Positions 10,601 through 15,472 of a stretch of DNA of 15,472 nucleotides are shown here, one piece after another. A program made the translations under genes and the position numbers. The notes under the pieces are model-generated. The model worked only from the letters and a program-made list of their open reading frames with translations. It did not search any database and had not been told where the DNA came from. Numbering within the stretch: position 1 is the stretch's first letter; each line of letters begins with the position of its first letter. Origin of the DNA: Halopseudomonas salina (lineage in GTDB: Bacteria; Pseudomonadota; Gammaproteobacteria; Pseudomonadales; Pseudomonadaceae); assembly GCF_008641105.1 (NCBI RefSeq), contig NZ_VTTI01000021.1:1-15472 (forward strand), in the 5' to 3' direction.

Positions 10601-11686
10601 AGTAGTGCCATCAATGCGCAATGTGTCGGAGATGAACGGACCACAGTCAATATCGTTGGTGTACAACGTCTCCAATCGCTTGATGCCAGCCTTCTGCATC
10701 TTGGCAATCAGATCAACCGAGATTTCGACGTTGCACTCGGAGATAATTTCACCGGTGGCGGGATCCATCATCGGCTTGGCAATAGTACGGCCAAGCACGT
10801 AGTCAAATGGCACTTCCAGACTGTCGATACCTGCTTTCTCAAGCTGGTTGATGTGCCGTGCTGTGATACGACGGCCCTTCTCGACAATAACCTTGCCCTT
10901 GTCATCCTTGATGTCAAAGGTCGCAATCTCGCCGCGCAGGCGCTGGGGTACGAGCTCGAGCTGCAGGTTTTCACCCTTTACCTCGAACACGTTGGTGTCG
11001 TAGAAGATGTCCAGAATTTCGTCGGTCTGGTAACCCAGCGCACGTAACAGCACGGACGCAGGCAACTTGCGACGACGGTCGATACGAACAAAAACCGCAT
11101 CCTTGGGATCAAATTCAAAGTCCAGCCAGGAGCCGCGGTAAGGAATCACGCGGGCCGAGTACAGCAGCTTGCCGGAGCTGTGCGTCTTGCCACGATCGTG
11201 GTCGAAGAACACACCCGGGCTGCGATGCAGCTGGGAAACGATAACACGCTCGGTACCGTTGATCACGAAGGTACCGTTCTCGGTCATCAGGGGGATTTCC
11301 CCCATGTAGACTTCCTGCTCCTTGATGTCCTTGATCGCCTTGTTGGAAGACTCACGATCAAAGATGATCAGGCGCACTTTCACGCGCAGCGGGACCGCGT
11401 AGGTCACACCACGAGAGACACATTCCTTGACGTCAAAGGCAGGATCGCCCAGACGATAACCGACATATTCGAGTGCCGCATTACCGGAGTAGCTGATAAT
11501 GGGGAACACAGATTTGAAGGCCGCATGCAGACCGATATCACGAACCTGCTCCTTCGCCACGTCCGATTGCAGGAATTCCCGATAGGAATCCAGCTGAATC
11601 GCCAGCAGATAGGGCACATCCATCACATGCGGCAGTTTGCCAAAGTCCTTGCGGATACGTTTTTTCTCAGTATATGAGTAAGCCAT
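7616..11686 (-). CDS. rpoB: RNA polymerase beta subunit
   Basis: RpoB is the second large catalytic subunit of RNA polymerase and the rifampicin target. The product has 1356 residues, beginning [17 protein letters not shown] and ending [13 protein letters not shown]. The rifampicin pocket [20 protein letters not shown] is intact, with Q518, D521, H531 and S536 (E. coli 513, 516, 526 and 531) all wild type. The active-site motif [12 protein letters not shown] contains K1081 and K1089, matching the K1065/K1073 pair of E. coli. The ATG at 11686-11684 has a strong GGGGA motif 6 nt upstream. rplL ends 216 nt upstream across a spacer full of hairpins, including an attenuator-like stem; in E. coli the same spacer holds an attenuator and an RNase III site that lower rpoB relative to rplL. 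rpoC follows after 67 nt. Confidence 0.99.
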   Translation of the reverse strand: MAYSYTEKKRIRKDFGKLPHVMDVPYLLAIQLDSYREFLQSDVAKEQVRDIGLHAAFKSVFPIISYSGNAALEYVGYRLGDPAFDVKECVSRGVTYAVPLRVKVRLIIFDRESSNKAIKDIKEQEVYMGEIPLMTENGTFVINGTERVIVSQLHRSPGVFFDHDRGKTHSSGKLLYSARVIPYRGSWLDFEFDPKDAVFVRIDRRRKLPASVLLRALGYQTDEILDIFYDTNVFEVKGENLQLELVPQRLRGEIATFDIKDDKGKVIVEKGRRITARHINQLEKAGIDSLEVPFDYVLGRTIAKPMMDPATGEIISECNVEISVDLIAKMQKAGIKRLETLYTNDIDCGPFISDTLRIDGTTTQLEALVEIYRMMRPGEPPTKDAAETLFGNLFFSTDRYDLSAVGRMKFNRRIGRDEIEGAGVLSKEDIIEVLKTLVNIRNGKGVVDDIDHLGNRRVRSVGEMAENQFRVGLVRVERAVKERLSMAESEGLMPQDLINAKPVAAAVKEFFGSSQLSQFMDQNNPLSEITHKRRVSALGPGGLTRERAGFEVRDVHPTHYGRVCPIETPEGPNIGLINSLATYARTNKYGFLESPYRRVRDAQVTDEIIFLSAIEESDHVIAQASAKVEDGKLTDDLVAVRHQNEFTVKAPHEVTLMDVSPRQVVSVAASLIPFLEHDDANRALMGSNMQRQAVPTLRAEKPLVGTGMERNVARDSGVCVTARRGGVIDSVDASRIVVRVADDEIEAGEAGVDIYVMTKYTRSNQNTCINQRPLVKKGDVIVRNDILADGSSVDMGELALGQNMRVAFMPWNGYNFEDSILVSERVVQEDRFTTIHIQELTCVSRDTKLGPEEITSDIPNVGESALGKLDEAGVVYVGAEVGPGDILVGKVTPKGETQLTPEEKLLRAIFGEKASDVKDTSLRVPTGTKGTVIDVQVFIRDGVERDSRALAIEKEQLDEIRKDLQEEFRIVEVATFERLRAALVGQSVEGGAGLKKGAKLTDEILDGIEHGQWFKLRMSEDSLNEQLEMAQAYLSDRRKLLDDKFEDKKRKLQQGDDLAPGVLKIVKVYLAIKRRIQPGDKMAGRHGNKGVISVIMPIEDMPHDEYGTPVDIVLNPLGVPSRMNVGQILETHLGLAAKGLGEKINRMLEDQRKVAELREFLDEIYNKVGGRQEKLEELSDQEIIDLANNLRGGVPMATAVFDGAKEHEIKHMLRLADLPDTGQMKLIDGRTGNSFDRPVTVGYMYMLKLNHLVDDKMHARSTGSYSLVTQQPLGGKAQFGGQRFGEMEVWALEAYGAAYTLQEMLTVKSDDVNGRTKMYKNIVDGDHRMEPGMPESFNVLIKEIRSLGIDIELESE

Positions 11687-11718
11687 CAGCGTTCCCCAGC
11701 TTGGTCACCTGCTTGATT

Positions 11719-11741
11719 GGCTTTCCCCTGCGGGGAAAACC
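11719..11741 (-). promoter_or_regulatory. Stable hairpin upstream of the rpoB ribosome-binding site
   Basis: GGTTTTCCCC pairs with GGGGAAAGCC (10 bp, one T-G pair) around a 3-nt loop, GCA. It ends about 20 nt before the rpoB GGGGA motif. The TTCCCC part of its 5' arm is also complementary to the GGGGAA at the rpoB ribosome-binding site (11697-11692), so two exclusive pairings are possible. No T tract follows, so it is not a terminator. Confidence 0.55.
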
Positions 11742-11771
11742 AGAAAATGCTTGCAAGTCCTACGCCTTGCT

Positions 11772-11812
11772 CACCCCTCGGGGTGCCTTCCCGTCGGCTG
11801 CTTCACAGAAGC
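11772..11812 (-). repeat. Two small hairpins in the rplL-rpoB spacer
   Basis: In minus-strand order, GCTTC/GAAGC with a 3-nt loop (11812-11800) is followed by CACCC/GGGTG with loop CGAG (11785-11772). They sit between the attenuator-like stem at 11825-11855 and the rpoB-proximal hairpin at 11719-11741. A further 5-bp TCTGA/TCAGA stem lies at 11861-11878. Together the 216-nt gap appears folded along most of its length. No reading frame or convincing promoter was seen in it. Confidence 0.45.
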
Positions 11813-11824
11813 TCACCAGAACGG

Positions 11825-11855
11825 AAAAAGGCCGGTGGCACACAGGCCACCAGCC
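11825..11855 (-). terminator. Attenuator-like terminator between rplL and rpoB
   Basis: GGCTGGTGGC pairs with GCCACCGGCC (10 bp, one T-G pair) around the 6-nt loop CTGTGT, followed at once by TTTTT. This is a textbook intrinsic terminator shape. It begins 47 nt after the rplL stop. Because rpoBC has no clear promoter of its own in the spacer, termination must be partial. That fits the known E. coli arrangement, in which an attenuator here makes rpoBC mRNA less abundant than rplJL mRNA. Confidence 0.8.
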
Positions 11856-11902
11856 ATCAATCTGACCGTTAAATCAGACTGTCGACACAAGGTCGCACAA
11901 GC

Positions 11903-12271
11903 TTACTTGAGCTCAACCTTGGCGCCGGCTTCTTCCAGGGTCTTCTTGGCAGCTTCTGCCTCGTCCTTGGAGACGCCTTCCTTGATGGTGCCAGGAGCGC
12001 CGTCAACCAGTGCCTTGGCTTCTTTCAGGCCCAGGCCTGTCAGCTCGCGAACAGCCTTGATCACGTTCACTTTCTTCTCACCGGTTTCGGTCAGAACAAC
12101 GTTGAACTCGGTCTGCTCTTCAGCAGCAGCGGCAGCCGGGCCGGCAGCTGGGCCAGCAGCGGCAGCAGCGGAAACGCCAAACTTCTCTTCCATTGCCTGG
12201 ATCAGTTCAACAACCTGCATTACTGACATTTCGGAAACGGCGTTGATGATATCTTCGTTGGTCAGAGCCAT
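11903..12271 (-). CDS. rplL: 50S ribosomal protein L7/L12
   Basis: L7/L12 is the multi-copy stalk protein that recruits and activates translation GTPases such as EF-G and EF-Tu. The product has 122 residues. The N-terminal dimerisation domain (1-33, [17 protein letters not shown]) is followed by an Ala/Gly/Pro hinge (34-50, containing two GPAA units) and the C-terminal factor-binding domain (about 53-122, with [17 protein letters not shown]). The ATG at 12271-12269 has an AGGA motif 9 nt upstream. rplJ ends 78 nt upstream. In the family, four or more copies of L7/L12 bind one L10, so rplL must be made in excess; the attenuator-like stem after it fits that need. The serine acetylated at residue 2 in E. 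coli is alanine here. Confidence 0.99.
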   Translation of the reverse strand: MALTNEDIINAVSEMSVMQVVELIQAMEEKFGVSAAAAAGPAAGPAAAAAEEQTEFNVVLTETGEKKVNVIKAVRELTGLGLKEAKALVDGAPGTIKEGVSKDEAEAAKKTLEEAGAKVELK

Positions 12272-12349
12272 GACTCAAATTCCTGTATTGGTGGACGATC
12301 CGGAGACCGTCAAAATAGGGTGTGCGAATGAACGAGCTTGAAGCGCCTA

Positions 12350-12850
12350 TCAGGCAGCTTCGGCTTCCTTCTGATCGCGAACAGCAGCCAAGGTACGAAC
12401 GAACTTGCTGGTGGCGCCTTGAATCACGCTCATCAGCTGGCTAATAGCCTCGTCGTAAGTCGGTAGCGTAGCCAGAATGTCGATCTGTGAAGCTGCAAGG
12501 AAGTTGCCTTCAAAGGCTGCGGCCTTGATCTCGAATGCGCTCTGACTCTTGGCAAACTCTTTGAACAAGCGGGCAGCAGCACCGGGATGTTCATGGGAGA
12601 AGGCGATAAGAGTCGGACCTGTAAAGACGTCGTTGAGGCACTCGTACTGAGTTCCTTCAACAGCGCGACGCATCAGTGTGTTACGCACAACGCGTACGGT
12701 CACACCGGCATCACGCGCATCTCTGCGCAGACCAGTCATAGCAGCAACGCTCACACCGCGGGCATCAGCCACAACAGCGGAGAGCGCACCTTTGGCAGCT
12801 TCGTTGACTTCAGCGACGATGGCTTTCTTGTCTTCGAGCTTAATTGCCAC
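12350..12850 (-). CDS. rplJ: 50S ribosomal protein L10
   Basis: L10 is the base of the ribosomal stalk; it binds 23S rRNA beside L11 and holds L7/L12 dimers on its C-terminal helix. I set the start at GTG 12850-12848, giving 166 residues beginning [19 protein letters not shown] longer open frame runs upstream to 13024, but that extension lies inside the L10 leader, has no family resemblance and lacks a good ribosome-binding site. The GTG has GGAG 8 nt upstream. The rRNA-binding globular domain covers about 1-130 ([16 protein letters not shown] at 53-68). The helix [19 protein letters not shown] near 145-163 is the L7/L12-binding part. In enterobacteria the L10-L7/L12 complex represses its own mRNA through the leader; that leader is recognisable at 12925-13016. 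Confidence 0.97.
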   Translation of the reverse strand: MAIKLEDKKAIVAEVNEAAKGALSAVVADARGVSVAAMTGLRRDARDAGVTVRVVRNTLMRRAVEGTQYECLNDVFTGPTLIAFSHEHPGAAARLFKEFAKSQSAFEIKAAAFEGNFLAASQIDILATLPTYDEAISQLMSVIQGATSKFVRTLAAVRDQKEAEAA

Positions 12851-12877
12851 GGGTTTTACTCCTGGATTTACCATTGA

Positions 12878-12891
12878 TCGCCCGAAGGCGA
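12878..12891 (-). promoter_or_regulatory. UUCG-tetraloop hairpin just before rplJ
   Basis: TCGCC and GGCGA pair around a TTCG loop closed by C-G, the exceptionally stable C(UUCG)G tetraloop. It lies 27 nt before the rplJ GTG and a short way upstream of its GGAG. It is probably the last stem of the L10 leader domain, placed to influence ribosome access. Confidence 0.6.
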
Positions 12892-12924
12892 CGTGTATTG
12901 GTGTCTGATCCAGCCTGCACTGAA

Positions 12925-13016
12925 TCGGGAGCACCATCTGCGTAGGCTGGGAGAAATGCTTCCCCTTTTTGAGACTTTCGCCACCTACGGTCTTGGATAG
13001 CCCCCGCGATGGCAGG
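12925..13016 (-). ncRNA. L10 leader (autoregulatory mRNA element)
   Basis: The rplJ leader shows the conserved core of the gammaproteobacterial L10 leader: CCGTAGGTGG on the 5' side and CCTACGCAGATGGTGCTCCC on the 3' side. The inner stem is CGTAGG/CCTACG (12989-12984 with 12946-12941). The outer stem is CCATC/GATGG (13012-13008 with 12938-12934). An apical stem GGGGAA/TTCTCC caps the structure. The offset between the two stems gives the internal loop expected of the kink-turn that binds L10 with L7/L12. Recognition is by eye from the remembered motif; a covariance search with the Rfam L10_leader model would decide. Confidence 0.85.
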
Positions 13017-13022
13017 GACCCC

Positions 13023-13055
13023 AAAAAGTAGCGCTCTACCCAGAGGCAGAGCGCT
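13023..13055 (-). terminator. Terminator-like hairpin between rplA and rplJ
   Basis: AGCGCTCTGCC pairs with GGTAGAGCGCT (11 bp, one G-T pair) around the tetraloop TCTG. It is followed after AC by TTTTT. It starts 6 nt after the rplA stop. It can act as a partial terminator between rplKA and rplJL or as a 3' stabiliser of the rplKA message. I see no good promoter between it and rplJ, so rplJL expression probably needs readthrough. Confidence 0.75.
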
Positions 13056-13061
13056 GTTAAA

Positions 13062-13757
13062 TCAGATAGTCAGGGAAGCGTGATCGATCTGAACCCCGGG
13101 ACCCATAGTGGTGCTCAGGGTTACGCGCTGCAGATAGACACCCTTTGACGTGGAAGGCTTGGCCTTCTTAAGGTCGGCGATAAGGGCTTCAACGTTTTCC
13201 TTCAGCTTGACGGCATCAAAGCCGACCTTGCCGACTGAACAGTGAATGATGCCATTCTTGTCGGTGCGGTAGCGAACCTGACCGGCCTTGGCATTTTTCA
13301 CGGCAGTGCCAACGTCAGCAGCCACGGTGCCAACCTTGGGGTTAGGCATCAGACCACGGGGGCCCAGCAGCTGACCCAGTTGACCAACAACGCGCATCGC
13401 ATCAGGAGAAGCGATAACCACGTCATAGTTCAGGTCGCCGGCTTTCATTTCAGCAGCCAGATCATCCATACCCACCTTGTCGGCACCGGCGGCCAGAGCA
13501 GCCTCGGCGTTGGCGCCCTGAGTGAACACGGCTACGCGTACGGTCTTGCCAGTGCCATGCGGCAACAGGGTGGCGCCACGTACGACCTGGTCGGACTTGC
13601 GTGGGTCGACGCCCAGATTGACAGAAACGTCAACCGACTCGACAAACTTGACACTGGATACTTCGGCCAACAGAGCGGCGGCATCTTCAAAGGCGTACGC
13701 CTTGTTTGCCTGCACTTTCTCGTTGATTGCCTTTTGACGCTTGCTCAACTTAGCCAT
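13062..13757 (-). CDS. rplA: 50S ribosomal protein L1
   Basis: L1 binds 23S rRNA to form the mobile L1 stalk that moves deacylated tRNA out of the E site. It is also the repressor of the rplKA operon in E. coli. The product has 231 residues, beginning [20 protein letters not shown]. The L1 signature [14 protein letters not shown] is at 132-145, in the second domain inserted within the discontinuous first domain. The ATG at 13757-13755 lies directly after the rplK stop (13760-13758), with no gap, so translation is very likely coupled; the ribosome-binding motif (GGAGGG) lies inside the end of rplK. The stop is TGA at 13064-13062, and a terminator-like hairpin follows 6 nt later. Confidence 0.99.
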   Translation of the reverse strand: MAKLSKRQKAINEKVQANKAYAFEDAAALLAEVSSVKFVESVDVSVNLGVDPRKSDQVVRGATLLPHGTGKTVRVAVFTQGANAEAALAAGADKVGMDDLAAEMKAGDLNYDVVIASPDAMRVVGQLGQLLGPRGLMPNPKVGTVAADVGTAVKNAKAGQVRYRTDKNGIIHCSVGKVGFDAVKLKENVEALIADLKKAKPSTSKGVYLQRVTLSTTMGPGVQIDHASLTI

Positions 13758-14189
13758 TTACACACCCTCCACAGTAAGGCCCATGCTACGCGCGGAGCCG
13801 GCGATGGTACGCACAGCGGCGTCCATGTCGGCAGCTGTCAGATCAGCCTTCTTGGTAGTGGCGATCTCTTCCAGCTGTGCACGAGTAACAGTGCCTACTT
13901 TCTGGGTGTTCGGGCGAGCGGAACCGCCCTTCAAGCCAGCAGCCTTGAGCAGCAGGATGGCCGCCGGAGTACTCTTGGTTTCAAAGGTGAAGCTACGGTC
14001 ACTGTAAACGGTGATGATCACGGGTGTCGGCAGACCAGGTTCCATGCCTTGGGTCTTGGCATTGAACGCCTTGCAGAATTCCATGATATTAACGCCGTGC
14101 TGACCCAGAGCCGGACCCACTGGCGGACTAGGGTTAGCTTGACCAGCTTTCACCTGCAGCTTGATATAAGCATTGATTTTCTTAGCCAT
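13758..14189 (-). CDS. rplK: 50S ribosomal protein L11
   Basis: L11 binds the GTPase-associated centre of 23S rRNA and is needed for RelA activation by uncharged tRNA. The product has 143 residues, the normal length, with the proline-rich N-terminal loop [17 protein letters not shown] (19-35) that forms the thiostrepton-binding side, and a C-terminal rRNA-binding domain from about 75. The ATG at 14189-14187 has GGAG 8 nt upstream. It is the first gene after the nusG terminator; an L1-operator-like hairpin lies in its leader. The downstream gene rplA abuts it exactly. Confidence 0.99.
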   Translation of the reverse strand: MAKKINAYIKLQVKAGQANPSPPVGPALGQHGVNIMEFCKAFNAKTQGMEPGLPTPVIITVYSDRSFTFETKSTPAAILLLKAAGLKGGSARPNTQKVGTVTRAQLEEIATTKKADLTAADMDAAVRTIAGSARSMGLTVEGV

Positions 14190-14204
14190 GTTTCTTTCTC
14201 CAAT

Positions 14205-14229
14205 GGGTATTAGCGCCTTGCGGCTCCCC
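14205..14229 (-). promoter_or_regulatory. Candidate L1-binding operator in the rplK leader
   Basis: On the minus strand, GGGG-A-GCC, a GCAA loop, GGC, then GCTAATA and CCC form a hairpin. A GCC/GGC stem with a GNRA tetraloop sits on a GGG/CCC stem across an asymmetric internal loop. It ends 15 nt before the rplK ATG and just before its GGAG motif. In E. coli, L1 represses rplKA by binding a leader hairpin that mimics its 23S rRNA site. The position and the asymmetric loop fit; the assignment is inference. Confidence 0.5.
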
Positions 14230-14250
14230 GGTTTAACACATCACACTGAC

Positions 14251-14286
14251 AACAAAACCCCGCACCGCCATTGGCGCTGCAGGGTT
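14251..14286 (-). terminator. Intrinsic terminator after nusG
   Basis: AACCCTGCAGCGCC pairs with GGCGGTGCGGGGTT (13 of 14 positions, one T-G pair, one G-G mismatch) around the loop AAT. The T-rich stretch TTTTGTT follows, overlapping the base of the stem. It begins 17 nt after the nusG stop. It is the strongest terminator shape in the window and should separate secE-nusG from rplKAJL transcription, at least in part. No convincing promoter was found between it and rplK. Confidence 0.8.
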
Positions 14287-14303
14287 CAGGAGGACGTGGG
14301 CAA

Positions 14304-14837
14304 TCAGCCCTTTTCTACCTGGCCGAACTCGAGCTCGACTGGGGTAGGACGACCAAAGATGAGAACAGCCACCTGAACACGGCTTTTCTCGTAGTTCACT
14401 TCTTCCACCACACCATTGAAGTCGGCGAAAGGACCATCAGTAACGCGAACCACTTCACCTGGCTCGAACAGCGTCTTGGGCTTGGGCTTATCCGTGCCTT
14501 CGGCAACGCGGCGCAGGATAATATCCGCTTCCTTGTCAGTAATTGGCGCAGGCTTATCGGCGGTACCGCCAATGAAACCAAGTACCCGGGTAGTGTCTTT
14601 CACCAGGTGCCAGCTACCTTCGTTCATTTCCATCTGGACCAGAACGTAGCCAGGAAAGAACTTGCGTTCGCTCTTGCGTTTCTGACCGTTGCGCATTTCC
14701 ACTACTTCTTCAGTGGGCACAAGGATCTCGCCGAACAGCTCTTCCATTCCGGCCAGCTTGATACGCTCCTGAAGTGAGCGCATGACGTGCTTTTCATAGC
14801 CTGAAAAGGCATGCACTACGTACCAACGCTTAGACAC
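14304..14837 (-). CDS. nusG: Transcription elongation/antitermination factor NusG
   Basis: NusG binds RNA polymerase with its N-terminal domain and Rho or ribosomal S10 with its C-terminal domain, linking transcription to termination or to translation. The product has 177 residues. The NGN domain covers about 1-118 ([16 protein letters not shown] at 3-18, [12 protein letters not shown] at 60-71). The KOW domain runs from about 124 ([17 protein letters not shown]) to the end, with the conserved loop [12 protein letters not shown] (160-171). The start is GTG at 14837-14835. TAAGG, overlapping the secE stop codon, is the ribosome-binding motif, so nusG translation is probably coupled to secE, which ends 9 nt upstream. 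An intrinsic terminator follows. Confidence 0.98.
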   Translation of the reverse strand: MSKRWYVVHAFSGYEKHVMRSLQERIKLAGMEELFGEILVPTEEVVEMRNGQKRKSERKFFPGYVLVQMEMNEGSWHLVKDTTRVLGFIGGTADKPAPITDKEADIILRRVAEGTDKPKPKTLFEPGEVVRVTDGPFADFNGVVEEVNYEKSRVQVAVLIFGRPTPVELEFGQVEKG

Positions 14838-14846
14838 GGATCACCC

Positions 14847-15215
14847 TTAACCAATGAACTGAGAAATGATCCAACCCAGCAAGGTATCCAGCCCCCACAA
14901 AACAAGGGCCATCACCAATACAACCGCTACTACAATAAGGGTTGTCTGAGTCGTTTCCGGACGGGTTGGCCAAACCACCTTGCGAATTTCAATGCGCGCT
15001 TCTTTCAAGAGCGCCCAAAAAGCCTTGCCTTTGGATGTCTGCAGCGCTACAAAGCCTGCAACCAAACCCAACACAACCAGTGCTAGGGCACGATACAAAA
15101 CAGGTTCGGCGGCAAAATAATGGTTTCCATAAACCCCGGCGACAACAATGATCGCCACGACAATCCACTTGGGTACATCTAGGCGGTCGTCGTAAAGCTC
15201 AGCTTTGGTGCTCAT
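14847..15215 (-). CDS. secE: Preprotein translocase subunit SecE
   Basis: SecE clamps the SecY channel of the inner-membrane protein translocon. The product has 122 residues, with the three-helix topology of gammaproteobacterial SecE: hydrophobic segments at about 17-34, 40-59 and 91-118. Between the second and third segments lies the conserved amphipathic stretch KEARIEIRKVVWPTRPET (71-88), the hallmark of the family. The ATG at 15215-15213 has an AGGA motif about 11 nt upstream. tRNA-Trp ends 40 nt upstream with no terminator between, so the tRNA is probably part of the same transcript. nusG follows after 9 nt. Confidence 0.97.
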   Translation of the reverse strand: MSTKAELYDDRLDVPKWIVVAIIVVAGVYGNHYFAAEPVLYRALALVVLGLVAGFVALQTSKGKAFWALLKEARIEIRKVVWPTRPETTQTTLIVVAVVLVMALVLWGLDTLLGWIISQFIG

Positions 15216-15255
15216 GAATCATTAAATCCTGTTTTGGTAGCCAGAAAATGAAATC

Positions 15256-15331
15256 TGGCAGGCCAGGAGGGAATCGAACCCCCAACCTGCGGTTTTGGAG
15301 ACCGCCGCTCTGCCAATTGAGCTACTGGCCT
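15256..15331 (-). tRNA. trpT: tRNA-Trp (anticodon CCA)
   Basis: The 76-nt gene folds as a full cloverleaf: acceptor AGGCCAG/CTGGCCT, D stem GCTC/GAGC, anticodon stem GCGGT/ACCGC with loop CTCCAAA, and T stem GGGGG/CCCTC with TTCGATT loop (one G-T pair). The anticodon CCA (15298-15296) reads UGG, so it is tryptophan. The discriminator base is G and the 3' CCA is encoded. It lies between tuf and secE, as I recall it in Pseudomonas. It may be released from a longer tuf-trpT-secE-nusG transcript or made from the promoter candidate just upstream. Confidence 0.98.
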
Positions 15332-15340
15332 GTAATCGCA

Positions 15341-15368
15341 GTCGAGCCGGCAATAGTACCGGCTCGAC
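15341..15368 (-). repeat. 10-bp perfect hairpin between tuf and tRNA-Trp
   Basis: GTCGAGCCGG and CCGGCTCGAC pair perfectly around an 8-nt loop. It begins 20 nt after the tuf stop and ends 9 nt before the tRNA 5' end. No T tract follows, so it is not a standard intrinsic terminator. It could protect the tuf mRNA 3' end or mark an RNase site that separates tuf mRNA from the tRNA. Confidence 0.75.
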
Positions 15369-15381
15369 AGTTCAAGATCAA
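15353..15381 (-). promoter_or_regulatory. Possible promoter for tRNA-Trp/secE/nusG
   Basis: TTGATC (15381-15376) and TACTAT (15358-15353) are separated by exactly 17 nt; each matches consensus at 4 of 6 positions. The bases after the -10 box (TGCCGGC) are GC-rich, like the discriminators of stringently controlled stable-RNA promoters. The start would be near 15346, about 15 nt before the tRNA. The -10 box is the loop of the hairpin at 15341-15368. Moderate match only. Confidence 0.4.
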
Positions 15382-15388
15382 ATGCTAA

Positions 15389-15472
15389 TTAAGCAATAAT
15401 CTTGGCAACCACGCCGGCACCAACGGTACGGCCGCCTTCGCGAATCGCGAAGCGCAGACCATCTTCCATGGC
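15389..15472 (-). CDS. tufB: Elongation factor Tu, C-terminal end (cut by window edge)
   Basis: The last 27 codons of an EF-Tu gene are visible, reading AMEDGLRFAIREGGRTVGAG and then VVAKIIA with a TAA stop at 15391-15389. This is the conserved end of EF-Tu domain III. The symbol tufB rests on its position upstream of tRNA-Trp and secE, as I recall it in Pseudomonas, where it is the second tuf copy. Its product should be nearly identical to that of the copy at the left edge. Confidence 0.97.
   Translation of the reverse strand, partial: AMEDGLRFAIREGGRTVGAGVVAKIIA

Noticed and set aside
10010..11047. Plus-strand open frame (345 codons) opposite rpoB
   Set aside because: It lies wholly inside rpoB on the opposite strand, with no start signal and no recognisable protein family.
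2830..11686. Possible streptomycin or rifampicin resistance changes in rpsL and rpoB
   Set aside because: S12 K43 and K88 and RpoB Q518, D521, H531 and S536 are all the wild-type residues.
12129..12171. Repetitive GCAGC-rich stretch that looks like a short tandem repeat
   Set aside because: It encodes the Ala/Gly/Pro hinge of L7/L12, whose low complexity is normal; the protein has the usual length.
12851..13024. N-terminal extension of rplJ (58 extra codons)
   Set aside because: The extension is translated from the L10 leader RNA, does not resemble L10, and the GTG at 12850 has the proper ribosome-binding motif and family N-terminus.
14230..14256. TTGTCA as a -35 box for rplK
   Set aside because: No -10-like hexamer lies 16-18 nt downstream, so a promoter cannot be claimed.

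Overview
The window is a slice of the conserved ribosomal-protein / RNA-polymerase cluster of a gammaproteobacterium. Every real gene lies on the minus strand, so transcription runs from the right edge to the left. The order is tuf (3' end) – tRNA-Trp – secE – nusG – rplK – rplA – rplJ – rplL – rpoB – rpoC – rpsL – rpsG – fusA – tuf (5' end). This order, with rpoBC running directly into the str operon, and the near-identity of the proteins to those I know from Pseudomonas (166-aa L10 with a GTG start, 1399-aa RpoC with a TTG start, 177-aa NusG, 122-aa L7/L12), point to Pseudomonadaceae. Small differences, such as a 157-aa S7, suggest a lineage outside the P. aeruginosa core, perhaps Halopseudomonas; that last step is inference.

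Right third (11903-15472): the C-terminus of one EF-Tu copy, a tRNA-Trp(CCA) gene, SecE (translocon), NusG (elongation factor), then the stalk proteins L11, L1, L10 and L7/L12. The gaps carry the regulatory material: a promoter candidate and a perfect hairpin before the tRNA, an intrinsic terminator after nusG, an L1-operator-like hairpin before rplK, and, between rplA and rplJ, a terminator-like hairpin followed by a recognisable L10 leader.

Middle (3349-11902): rpoB and rpoC, complete, with all catalytic and zinc-binding residues. They are preceded by a 216-nt rplL–rpoB spacer rich in hairpins, including one attenuator-like stem with a T tract. The short rpoB–rpoC gap holds an 11-bp inverted repeat.

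Left part (1-3348): the str operon (S12, S7, EF-G, EF-Tu), with a good sigma-70 promoter just after rpoC and a terminator-like hairpin between that promoter and rpsL. All genes serve transcription, translation or protein export, and the gaps look built to set the ratio of ribosomal proteins, RNA polymerase and elongation factors.

I found no mobile element, CRISPR array, broken gene or unexplained coding region, and nothing that looks like an undescribed system. The interest is in the cis-regulatory structures between the genes and in the many non-ATG starts (5 of 12 visible starts). No gap exceeds 300 bases; the largest (rplL–rpoB, rplA–rplJ, rpoC–rpsL, nusG–rplK) are described individually.
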